Part shown: in pieces, positions 28,100-36,512 of the stretch
Layout: each line of letters opens with the position of its first letter
How positions within the stretch are numbered: position 1 is the first letter of the stretch
Assembly: GCF_965221945.1 (NCBI RefSeq)
Contig: NZ_OZ244925.1
Span: forward strand, 1,736,001-1,800,000
Source: Poriferisodalis sp965221945
GTDB taxonomy: Bacteria; Actinomycetota; Acidimicrobiia; Acidimicrobiales; Poriferisodalaceae
Direction of reading: 5' to 3'
DNA length: 64,000 bases
Program-made: the position numbers and the translations under genes
Notes under the pieces: generated by a model
What the model saw: only the letters and a program-made list of their open reading frames with translations
Database searches by the model: none
What the model was told of the DNA's origin: nothing

Positions 28100-31000
28100 G
28101 GCAGGTACACCGGGTCCTCGCGTGTGCGGTTCGTCAAGTGCGCCGCAGCGAACACGTTCACCAGGCTGTCGCTGTTCACCGGCCACCAGCTGCAAGTGTG
28201 GCGGACCCTCGGCGGTGTGCCCTCCGCGAGGCACACCTGAACCTGCAGTTGCCGACTCTGGGCGGTCGAGCCGCTGCCGAAGGTGTAGCTGGTCTGCTGC
28301 CACGGGTAGTCCGCGTCGCGAACGCCGGCACTGTCGGGCACGGCCTTGAACCATGTCGTGGTCGAGCCCGGCAGGAACGCTGCGGGGAACACCGCGAACT
28401 TCGTGCCGACCCTGTTCTCTACGTAGGTGAACGACAGGAACGGCGCTGCGAGCGGTGTGCGCGACCGGTACCGCTCCCCGGTGTCGGGATCGGTCTTCCA
28501 CAGGTCCGTGTTGTCGGCCTCGGGGTCGTACACCTGCATGGCGCCTTGCCGGTTGCCGGGGTTGAAGAACCAGCAGTCGAACGCAGCGCCCGTGTCACCC
28601 CAACGGCAGTTCAGGTCGATCACCCCGCCCGAGGGGCTGTAGTCACGCAGATAACCGTCCACCGGGCCCTCGCCCATGTAGCGCTGAGAGGTCACCAGCA
28701 GGTCATCGCGCTCGATGTCGTACATCTTCAGATACGTATTGTCCCGGCACGTCTGGGTCCCGGACTCCCCAAGGCAGCCGAACCACGGTTTGTACACTTT
28801 GGCCAGCTCCCCCAAGAACGTTGCCGTGTTCCCCGCGTCGGCACCGCACAGGGTCGCCAGCAGCCGCTCCGCGACCAGTGTCCCGCCGATGCGGGTGTCT
28901 GCCCGCTCGCCGTGATCCAGCGCCAGCACCGGTGCGAGGTCGCCGTCGACGGCGAAGGTGTCGTCGATCTGCCACGAGCCCACCCCAGGATGCCAGAACG
29001 CTCGAGCGGGCCCCGAGGTCTGCGAGTTGGCCGAGTACAGCCGGTAGTTGCGCGGTTGGATCTCGCCTCTCTGGCGGACGACGTCCTTGCGGGACAGCGC
29101 CATCGGCGAACGCGCCAACAGGCGCGTTGGGTCGCCGTTGGCGTCGAAGGCCGGGTTCTCCCAATACGGGATCGCGAGCATCACCGCCGCAAGGCGATGC
29201 ACGCTCATGTTCACGCACTCCCGGCGCGTTCGGGTCTCGAACCTCGACTTGCCCGTATAGGCAGCGTGAACGGTGGCCGCCAAGGCCCCCGGAGTCACCC
29301 GGTACAGCGGCCCCTCGTCAAGCGCCGCGCCCGCGTCCTCGCGCGGATTGCTCTGCAACGACGCTGACACACACAGCTGCTCACTGCTCGGGCTCACCAC
29401 CATGCCGAGACCGCACACCGCGTCAACCGAGAACTCATAGCCCGATGTCACTGACACCACAGATGTCGCAGACCGAACCTGCCGAGCGCCTCGAGTCGCC
29501 GAACCCCCTGCGCCGCTTGCGCCATTCGAAGCCGCAACGGTGGTTCGCGTCACGCTCAAGCCGTGCGTATCGACTAGCGGCACAGCCAGCGACAGCGACA
29601 CCTCGCCTCCAGACGCGGATATGCCGATATCCAGCAGATCCGCCAGATAATCGATATCGCCCGAACGGGACTGCAACCCGATCCTTGCGTCGCTGGGCCA
29701 GTAGTTGAAGTGGATGGTGGTGTGCTGGTCGACGGTGGCGTCGACGGTCTGGGCGAGGCCGCTGATGGGGACGGTGACGGTGAGGGTGTAGTCGCCGGTG
29801 CTGGTGGTGCCGGTGTGCGTGGCGGCGGTGGTCTCGATGGTGTAGGTGCCGGGGTCGAGGTGGACGCCTTGGATCTGGGCTGCGGTGGCGGTGCCGCTGT
29901 CGTTGTCCTGGGCGAGGACTGTGCCGGTGCTGGTGTGTCCTGACAGGAGCAGCAGATAGGGGTCCAGGCTGCTGGTGGTGGCTTTGGCGAGGTCGATGTC
30001 GATCCATGCGGGGGCGTCGAGGGTGAACGTGTACCAGCGTGCAGACGGCCGGCTGGTGCCGCTGCCGCGATGGGTCGAGGTGCATCCCTCGACGGCCGCG
30101 ACGGTGCCGGTGCGCACATGCCGGCCCGCCGTCAGGGTGCCCAGATCGTCGGTGCATGCCGCGCCGGCGCCCCCGACAGCGACCACGGTGAGCGTGTAGT
30201 CGCCGGTGCGGCGGCTGCCGTAGGTGGTGGCCTCGATCGTGTAGTGCCCCGGCGCGAGCTCCACCGCGGACAGCCGCGAGTTGTGGCGGTGGGTGCCGTG
30301 CCCGGAGCCGACGTCGTCGTTGCGGCCCAAAACGGTGCCCGTCCCGTCGCTGCTGTGGCCTTCCAGCAGCAACAGGTAGGTGTCGAGCCGGCTGGTGTTC
30401 GCCGCTGCCGACGCCAGATCGATCTGCACCCGCAACGGGGAGGCCACCGTGAAGGTATGACGGCGCGCGTAGCGGCTTGTGGACGTGCCCCCGTCGCTGA
30501 AGCGCTGCGGCGAGGTGCATCCCGAAACGGCCGCGATCGTCCCACTGCGCGTCGTGGTGCCCACCGCGAGCGTGCCCATGTGCTCAGCGCAACTGTCAGC
30601 GGCCCGAGCTGAGAACGCCACCGAGGCAGTGCCGTCCCCATGGCCGGAGTGAGTGCACGTCACGGTCACATCTGCTGAGGACCCCACCGGCACCCCCAAG
30701 CTTGCGGTACGGGCCCCGCCGGCGCCCGCCGTGATCGTGGGGGTGCCGGCCGTCGCGGTCGCGGTGCATGACGCCGCGGCAGGGTCGACGCTGAAGTCGT
30801 CTGTCACCGTGACGGTGCCGGTGCCTGTCTTGGTCGTATCGGACAGATCCGTGATCTGGACTTCGTCCTGGCAATCGGCGTTCACCGCGGTGAGGTGGCT
30901 GGCGGCTGCGGGCAAGCTCACGGTGAGCGTCGCCGTGCCGTCCGCGGTGCACGACAGCGTCACCGTGCCCGTGCGCCGCCAGCTACCCAGCGACCCGTCG

Positions 31001-34000
31001 GGCGCGATCAGCGGGCTGGGGCGCTGGGACTGGGTGCTGCGGACCCGGCTGACACCCCCGCTGGTGGTCCATCCCAACGACGGCCCGTTGGCGCTCGCAT
31101 CGGCAGTGGCCGACAGCACCAGCGTCGTGCCGTCGGTCATGTCGCAGTCCAACGCCGCATTCACGCCCGCCGGCGTCGTCGCCGAAGCAGCACACGCCCC
31201 TCCCGATGTCGCTGTCACCGTGACCGATGTCACTGCGCCTGCGTGGGTGAACACCACATCGTCGACGCCGTCGGCGTAGCCGTCGTTGGTACAGACCACG
31301 GTGATCGTCGTCGCTGCCGGCGTCGTGAAGGTGGCGCTGAGGACGCGGTCGCCTGCGGCGCCGCCTTGGGGCGTGGTGGCAGTGCCTACCGGCGCGGCGG
31401 TGCATTCGGCCGTCGCGGGGCTGACGGTGAAGGTGTCGCTGACGGTGACAGCGCTGGTGCCGGACTCTGTGGCGTCGTCGAGGCCGGTGATCTCGACCGG
31501 GTCGACACAGTCGACGTCCAGCCGGGTGGTGTGGGTGTCGGCGCTGCCCGAGGGCCCCGCCGTGGCCGTCAGGGTCACGGTGCCGTCCGCGGTGCACGAC
31601 AGATCCGCGGTCGCGGTGGTCTGCCAGTCGCCGGTCGCGACGTTGTCGGGACCGAGGATCGCCGTGGCTGCCGGCGTCGCGGCGGCAGCGACCGACGCGC
31701 TGCCGGTCGCAGCCCACGCCAGACCGATCGTGGCGTGGTTCGCTATCGCGGTGGCAGCAACGGCCGCGGTCTGGCCGTTGACGATCTCGCACTCCAGCAC
31801 AGCGTCCACGCCCTGGGGCGCAGCGTCGGTGTCGGGCTCGCACGCGTCGCGCGACGACACCGTGACCGACCTGACCGCCGAGTCGAGCACGACGCTGACG
31901 CTCAGGTCGTAGTCGCCGGTGCGTCCTGAGCCGAACGTGGTGGCCTCGATCGTGTAGTCGCCGGCAGCGAGCCGCTTGTTGGCGATGCGCGAGTCCCGGC
32001 TGCCGCCGCCACGGTCGTCGTTGCGGCCCTCGACGGTGCCGGTGCCGTCGCTACTGTGGCCTCGCAGCAGCAGCAGGTAAGTGTCGAGCCTGGATGCGTT
32101 CGACGACGCCGAGCCCAAGTCGACGGTGACCGTCGCGGGGGCGTCGAGGGTGAATGTGTGCCGACGCGCGTAGTACGTGTTCGTGCTGCTCGTTCGGCGC
32201 TGGGGCGACGTGCACGACGCATTGGCCGCAATCGTCCCTGAACGGGATGTGACGCCCTCAGCGAGACTGCCCAACGGATCATCGCACGGGTCGGATGCAA
32301 CGGCGCAGTCCACGCCGATGGGGACGGCCTTGGTGACGGCACCAGCAGTGACTGTCACCGTGACGGTGCCGTCCGCTGTGCACGACAGGGCCGCGGTCGA
32401 GGTGCGCGAGAACCCCACCCCCGGCACCGGGGACACCGCTGTGTGGGTCAGCGTTCCCACCGACGCGCCGCCCGAGCCCGCCCACGCCAGCGACAGCCCG
32501 TCGTGAGCGCCCTGCGCGGTGGCGGTCACCGCCAAGGTGCCGCCCTGAGGCACGGTGCACGAATAGCCCGCCGAAGCAGTCCCGGTGCATGCCGTGCCCG
32601 ATGCGACCGTGACCGAGCTGATCGCCACTTTGCCCGACAGGGTGGCTGTGTCTTCGGTGGCTGTGCGGCCCGGCGCGTCGCAGTTCACCGTGACTTCGTG
32701 GCTGAACGGCGCCGCCAGTGCGAGGCTCACTTTGCGCTTGTCCGCGGCTGTGCCCGCCGCCACCGAAGGCGTGACTCCGGCAGTCGCTGTGGTGGCGGTG
32801 CAGGTGGCATCCGCCGGCTCCACGGTGAACTCGTCCTCGGCGGTCACCGTCGCCCCCGCCAAGCCGTAGCCCGTGCCGTCCCGCAGGTCGGTGATCACCA
32901 CCGGCGGCTCGTCGGGCGCGATGGTGCCGGTGAGGGTGAACGCGCCGGTGACGCCCGCTGCCGACGTGGTGACCTCGACGGTGTAGGTGGTCTCGGCCGC
33001 CAGGGCGACGTCGGTGACCTTCGCGTCGGTGCCGGCGCCCGAATCGTCGTCGGAGTCCACTTCGGTGACGCTGGTGCCCGAGCCCGACAGCACATAGATG
33101 AACGCGTCGGCGTCGGACGACGACGCCGTGAACGTCGCGGTGGACGCCGCCGAGACCCGCAGCGAGAACCGGCGCGCGTAGTGCAACGACTGCGCGTCGC
33201 CCTTGCGCAGCGAAGTGCAGCCCGTCGCCAGCGTGCCCGAGCGAGACACAGCCCCCGCTCCCAGCGTGCCCAGGTCGTCGACGCAGCCCGCGCCGATCGG
33301 CGTGGCGGTGGGCGGACCGAGGGTGGTGCGCGAGCAGCGCCCACCCCCAGCAGAATCGTAACCGTCGGGGCACGACACGTCCGGCGGGTCCCCCACCACC
33401 GTCGTCAGCGGCGCGGTCGGGTCCGTGTAGGTGGTGTTCTCGCACTTCCCGCTGCTGCCGTTCCAGGTGAAGCCCGTGTCGCAGGAGCGATCGGCTTGTC
33501 CGGTGCGGCTCGTGACCGGAGTGCTGCCGGTTGGATCCCACCGCGTCGACGCCGTGTCGGACTCGCACTGGGAGCCGTTGTCGGACCAGCCCGACGGGCA
33601 CGAACTCGTCGCCGGGTCATAGCGGTACCTCGTCGGCGTGCTGCCCGTGGCCACCCACCGCGTCGACGCCGTGTCGGACTCGCACAGGGAGCCGTTGTCG
33701 GACCAGCCCGACGGGCACGAACTCGTCGCCGGGTCATAGCGGTACCTCGTCGGCGTGCTGCCCGTGGCCACCCACCGCGTCGACGCCGTGTCGGACTCGC
33801 ACTGGGAGCCATTGTCGGACCAGCCCGACGGGCACGAACTCGTCGCCGGCTCGTACCGGTACCTCGTCGGCGTGCTGCCCGTGGCCACCCACCGCGTCGA
33901 CGGGCTGTTGGCGGTGCAGCCGGTCCCGTCGGCCGAATAGCCCGACGCGCACGACTCGATCACCGCGGCAGTCAGCGTGCGGGTGCGGGTCTCGTACCAG

Positions 34001-35271
34001 CACTGCTGGCCCGCGATCGGGTCATAGCTGCACACCCGCTCCTGGTACGTCTCGGTCTTGGTGCACGTGCGCGACCCGCCCGAGGTGCCCAGCGTGTAGG
34101 TCGACGGGCACGAATAATCATAGGGCCGCGAGTTGTAATAGCTCTCGGACTCATAGCAGCCGTTGCTGCGGTAGGTCTCCCCGTCGGGGCACGTCGGCGG
34201 GTTGAGCGTGATCCTGCACTGGTAGCTCACGCCGTGATCGCCCGAATTCGTTATCCGCGTGCCCTCGCTGCACGACCACGTGTAGCCGCGGGTCCGGTAG
34301 TAGGTCTGCTGCTCCTCGCAGCGATTGTTCCGCCAGGTCTCGCCGGCGGGGCACACCGGCGGGTTGAGCGTGACCCGGCACGAACGGGTCACGCCGTGAT
34401 CGCCCGAGGACGTCACCAGCGTGCCCGAGCTGCACGACCACGTGTAATCACGGGTTGGGTAGTACTCCTGCTGGGTCTCGCAGCGATTATTGCGATAGGT
34501 CTCACCGTCGGGACACGTCAGCGACCCCAGCGTCACCCGGCACGAATAGCTGTAGCCGGGATCCAAGAACGTCGACACCAGCGTGCCCTCGCTGCAGGTC
34601 CACGTGTAGTCGGCGGTCTCGTAGAACGACACCTCCTCGTAGCAGCCGCTGCTGGGAGTCGTGCGGTAGCTCTCCTCGTCGGGGCACTCGGGCGGATCGA
34701 CCGTGATCCGGCACGAGTACGTGTAGCCCGGATCCACGAACGTCGACACCAGCGTGCCCTCGCTGCAGGTCCAGTTCGCGTTCCGCTGCTCGGTGTTCTC
34801 GGTTTGGCACTGACCTTGGTGCAGTACCTTGTCGCCCGTGCAGTACGCCGGTACCGTCTTCTGGCAGCTATGAGACGCCCCATGCTCGCCGATCGCGCTC
34901 ACCAGCTCATAGCCGTCAGCGGCCTGGGGACAGACGCGGTCCTGCTCGACGTAGTCCGTGGCGGGGGTCTTGCACAGCCCCTCGTGGAGCACCATGCCCG
35001 CCGGGCAACTCAACCCGGGTGTTCCCGAGGCTGCGGCAGCACCGGCTTCGTCGGCGAGGCTGTTCCATTCGACCCCGAGTTCTTCAGTGCCGTCGCCGTC
35101 GCTGTCGGCTCGTTCAAGCCAGGGGACCGCACCTACGCCGGAAACGACCGAGGTCGCGACGAGGGTCGCGAGCACCAGCCGCGACGCCCAGCCCAGCCGG
35201 CCGACGCGCCGCTGTCGCGCGCGGGTCGCGCGGCGGGGCGGGGAATTGCTATTAACCCCCCCCCCCCGCAA
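28096..35271 (-). CDS. Giant secreted surface protein E, the array copy with a signal peptide
   Basis: 2391 codons. Order: a basic N-terminus and signal segment (LVLATLVATSVVSGVGAV); about six Cys-rich repeats of about 50 residues (YTWSCSEGT...CRITLNPPTCPDGETYR); three 39-residue repeats (STRWVATGSTPTRYRYDPAT); then four PPC-like domains (starting CVDDLGTL, CDDPLGSL, CAEHMGTL, CTDDLGTL) mixed with Ig-like repeats; a linker; and the array C-terminal module with LAAVMLAIPYWENP and ARAFWHPGVGSWQIDDTF. The only in-frame start is TTG 35271. A better ATG at 35302, right after a TTGACA-N17-TACGTT promoter, is out of frame because of a G12 tract (35256-35267); 11 or 14 Gs would join them. Its stop overlaps lipoprotein 3. 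Confidence 0.75.
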   Translation of the reverse strand: MRGGGVNSNSPPRRATRARQRRVGRLGWASRLVLATLVATSVVSGVGAVPWLERADSDGDGTEELGVEWNSLADEAGAAAASGTPGLSCPAGMVLHEGLCKTPATDYVEQDRVCPQAADGYELVSAIGEHGASHSCQKTVPAYCTGDKVLHQGQCQTENTEQRNANWTCSEGTLVSTFVDPGYTYSCRITVDPPECPDEESYRTTPSSGCYEEVSFYETADYTWTCSEGTLVSTFLDPGYSYSCRVTLGSLTCPDGETYRNNRCETQQEYYPTRDYTWSCSSGTLVTSSGDHGVTRSCRVTLNPPVCPAGETWRNNRCEEQQTYYRTRGYTWSCSEGTRITNSGDHGVSYQCRITLNPPTCPDGETYRSNGCYESESYYNSRPYDYSCPSTYTLGTSGGSRTCTKTETYQERVCSYDPIAGQQCWYETRTRTLTAAVIESCASGYSADGTGCTANSPSTRWVATGSTPTRYRYEPATSSCPSGWSDNGSQCESDTASTRWVATGSTPTRYRYDPATSSCPSGWSDNGSLCESDTASTRWVATGSTPTRYRYDPATSSCPSGWSDNGSQCESDTASTRWDPTGSTPVTSRTGQADRSCDTGFTWNGSSGKCENTTYTDPTAPLTTVVGDPPDVSCPDGYDSAGGGRCSRTTLGPPTATPIGAGCVDDLGTLGAGAVSRSGTLATGCTSLRKGDAQSLHYARRFSLRVSAASTATFTASSSDADAFIYVLSGSGTSVTEVDSDDDSGAGTDAKVTDVALAAETTYTVEVTTSAAGVTGAFTLTGTIAPDEPPVVITDLRDGTGYGLAGATVTAEDEFTVEPADATCTATTATAGVTPSVAAGTAADKRKVSLALAAPFSHEVTVNCDAPGRTATEDTATLSGKVAISSVTVASGTACTGTASAGYSCTVPQGGTLAVTATAQGAHDGLSLAWAGSGGASVGTLTHTAVSPVPGVGFSRTSTAALSCTADGTVTVTVTAGAVTKAVPIGVDCAVASDPCDDPLGSLAEGVTSRSGTIAANASCTSPQRRTSSTNTYYARRHTFTLDAPATVTVDLGSASSNASRLDTYLLLLRGHSSDGTGTVEGRNDDRGGGSRDSRIANKRLAAGDYTIEATTFGSGRTGDYDLSVSVVLDSAVRSVTVSSRDACEPDTDAAPQGVDAVLECEIVNGQTAAVAATAIANHATIGLAWAATGSASVAAAATPAATAILGPDNVATGDWQTTATADLSCTADGTVTLTATAGPSGSADTHTTRLDVDCVDPVEITGLDDATESGTSAVTVSDTFTVSPATAECTAAPVGTATTPQGGAAGDRVLSATFTTPAATTITVVCTNDGYADGVDDVVFTHAGAVTSVTVTATSGGACAASATTPAGVNAALDCDMTDGTTLVLSATADASANGPSLGWTTSGGVSRVRSTQSQRPSPLIAPDGSLGSWRRTGTVTLSCTADGTATLTVSLPAAASHLTAVNADCQDEVQITDLSDTTKTGTGTVTVTDDFSVDPAAASCTATATAGTPTITAGAGGARTASLGVPVGSSADVTVTCTHSGHGDGTASVAFSARAADSCAEHMGTLAVGTTTRSGTIAAVSGCTSPQRFSDGGTSTSRYARRHTFTVASPLRVQIDLASAAANTSRLDTYLLLLEGHSSDGTGTVLGRNDDVGSGHGTHRHNSRLSAVELAPGHYTIEATTYGSRRTGDYTLTVVAVGGAGAACTDDLGTLTAGRHVRTGTVAAVEGCTSTHRGSGTSRPSARWYTFTLDAPAWIDIDLAKATTSSLDPYLLLLSGHTSTGTVLAQDNDSGTATAAQIQGVHLDPGTYTIETTAATHTGTTSTGDYTLTVTVPISGLAQTVDATVDQHTTIHFNYWPSDARIGLQSRSGDIDYLADLLDIGISASGGEVSLSLAVPLVDTHGLSVTRTTVAASNGASGAGGSATRGARQVRSATSVVSVTSGYEFSVDAVCGLGMVVSPSSEQLCVSASLQSNPREDAGAALDEGPLYRVTPGALAATVHAAYTGKSRFETRTRRECVNMSVHRLAAVMLAIPYWENPAFDANGDPTRLLARSPMALSRKDVVRQRGEIQPRNYRLYSANSQTSGPARAFWHPGVGSWQIDDTFAVDGDLAPVLALDHGERADTRIGGTLVAERLLATLCGADAGNTATFLGELAKVYKPWFGCLGESGTQTCRDNTYLKMYDIERDDLLVTSQRYMGEGPVDGYLRDYSPSGGVIDLNCRWGDTGAAFDCWFFNPGNRQGAMQVYDPEADNTDLWKTDPDTGERYRSRTPLAAPFLSFTYVENRVGTKFAVFPAAFLPGSTTTWFKAVPDSAGVRDADYPWQQTSYTFGSGSTAQSRQLQVQVCLAEGTPPRVRHTCSWWPVNSDSLVNVFAAAHLTNRTREDPVYLP
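29696..30637 (-). repeat. Long near-identical repeat, copy in surface protein E
   Basis: By eye this roughly 940-bp stretch covering two PPC-like domains is almost identical to 21848-22799, and its first 590 bp to 25858-26447, while flanking sequence diverges abruptly. It is long enough to support homologous recombination or gene conversion. Confidence 0.85.
33536..33905 (-). repeat. 117-bp in-frame tandem repeats in surface protein E
   Basis: Three near-perfect copies of a 117-bp (39-residue) unit, for example with GGAGCCGTTGTCGGACCAGC at 33571 and again at 33688, plus a partial fourth. Units differ by one or two residues (Q/L, E/D). Such arrays change copy number readily. Confidence 0.85.
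35256..35267 (-). repeat. G12 homopolymer tract at the start of surface protein E
   Basis: Twelve consecutive G on the coding strand, 11 codons after ATG 35302. With 12 G the ATG frame stops at once (TAA at 35252-35254); with 11 or 14 it enters the 2.4-kb-codon reading frame. Tracts of this kind are classical slipped-strand switches, and also classical places for assembly errors. Confidence 0.7.
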
Positions 35272-35311
35272 ATCCGTCGGTCGTCTGGCGGGTCGGGGTC
35301 ATGAGCGAGGC

Positions 35312-35340
35312 AACGTAGCCCCCGACAGCATCTCTGTCAA
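35312..35340 (-). promoter_or_regulatory. Sigma70-type promoter for surface protein E
   Basis: On the minus strand TTGACA (35340-35335) and TACGTT (35317-35312) are separated by exactly 17 nt. The expected transcription start is within a few bases of the ATG at 35302, so the mRNA would be leaderless or nearly so. This supports that ATG as the intended start. Confidence 0.6.
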
Positions 35341-35396
35341 CAACCGAAATCTGCTCGGCTTCAGCTTCAGCTGGATCCGGGCGGCGGCTTTCTTCG

Positions 35397-36512
35397 ATGC
35401 GTGAGGAGGCCGAAGCGCCGTCTGCCTCGGCGGGGACTGGCGGGGCCGCCACGCCGGCGAGGACGCGCCGGCGGCTGCCGCGTGCGGCGAAACGCGCCCT
35501 TGTCGGACTCGGCGGATCGGCGCTGATGGCAGCCAGCATCGCGGGGTTCTGGGCGACCGCAGCGGCCTTCGACGAGCGCATCGCGGTGGTGGTGACAGCC
35601 CGGGATCTTCCCCAGGGCCATGTGCTCAGTGCGACCGATCTGGCGCAGGCTGAGGTGATGCTGGGCGACGTCCCGCACATCCCGTGGACCCGCAGCGCGC
35701 CCGAGACGCTGGCCGGCCTCGCGGTCAGGTACGCATTGCCTGCCGGGTCGCTGGTGGGCGCCCACTTGCTGGTCGAGCCGTCGGCCGGCGCTTTCGGTGA
35801 CGCACTCGAGGTGGTGGTGCCGCTCGACACCAGCTTGGTGCCTTCTGGTGTGCACGAGGGCGATGTGGTGCTGCTGGTGGACCCCGGTGCGGCGCCGTCG
35901 CACGAACGGGCGGGGCGGCCCCGATCAGTCATCCGCACGCTCGAGCTCGCCGCCTTCGACGGCTCCGCGATGCGCCTGTTCGTGCCGCCTGCGGAGTGGG
36001 TGTGGTGGCGAGCGCTGCCCGCAGAGCTTGGCGCACCGCCGATGGCGCTGCCGGTGCCACTGGGCGGCGACGCTGCAGCGCTGGCTGCTGATCTCGACGA
36101 GTTGTGGGCAGCCTCCTATGAGCAGGAGGCCGCCGCGCTGCAGCCCTTCGGCGGCCGATGGCGCGACCAAGCAGCGCCCGGCGAGCTCGAAGTGCTGACG
36201 CCGGTGGATCTGAGCCTTGCTCCTTCGGGCATCGCGGAGGGCGACCTCGCGTTGCTGATCGATCCTGGTGCGCCCCGCGGCAGCGCGGGCGGCGGGCGGC
36301 CCCGCTCGGTGCTGCGCGCCGTGCGGCTGGAGCACTACGAGGACGGTGTGCTGGGCGTCTGGGCCCAACCCGCCGAATGGGTGTGGTGGAAATCGCTGCC
36401 TCAACAGCTGGGCGCAGCGCCCATGGTGCTGCGGGTCCCCCAGGGCACTGACACCGACGCCACGGCTCGCAGCCTCGATGAGGAGTGGCAGCAGGCGTGG
36501 GAGGAGCGCTGA
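35397..36512 (+). CDS. SAF-domain protein, CpaB/RcpC-like Tad pilus assembly factor
   Basis: A 371-residue protein with a basic cytoplasmic N-terminus, one membrane helix (residues about 35-58) and a SAF domain (VVVTARDLPQGHVLSATDL), as in CpaB/RcpC proteins of Tad pili. The extracellular part then contains the same 85-residue segment twice: SGVHEGDVVLLVDPGA ... PPAEWVWWRALP and SGIAEGDLALLIDPGA ... QPAEWVWWKSLP, an internal duplication. It opens the Tad cluster and is divergent from the giant surface gene, with under 100 bp between. Stop and next ATG overlap (TGATG). Confidence 0.75.
   Translation: MREEAEAPSASAGTGGAATPARTRRRLPRAAKRALVGLGGSALMAASIAGFWATAAAFDERIAVVVTARDLPQGHVLSATDLAQAEVMLGDVPHIPWTRSAPETLAGLAVRYALPAGSLVGAHLLVEPSAGAFGDALEVVVPLDTSLVPSGVHEGDVVLLVDPGAAPSHERAGRPRSVIRTLELAAFDGSAMRLFVPPAEWVWWRALPAELGAPPMALPVPLGGDAAALAADLDELWAASYEQEAAALQPFGGRWRDQAAPGELEVLTPVDLSLAPSGIAEGDLALLIDPGAPRGSAGGGRPRSVLRAVRLEHYEDGVLGVWAQPAEWVWWKSLPQQLGAAPMVLRVPQGTDTDATARSLDEEWQQAWEER

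Noticed and set aside
33536..33905. CRISPR array
   Set aside because: The 117-bp units are contiguous, in frame and coding, with no spacers and no cas genes.
32443..35304. 953-codon plus-strand open frame
   Set aside because: Arg/Ala-rich mirror of the giant surface gene repeats; no domain.
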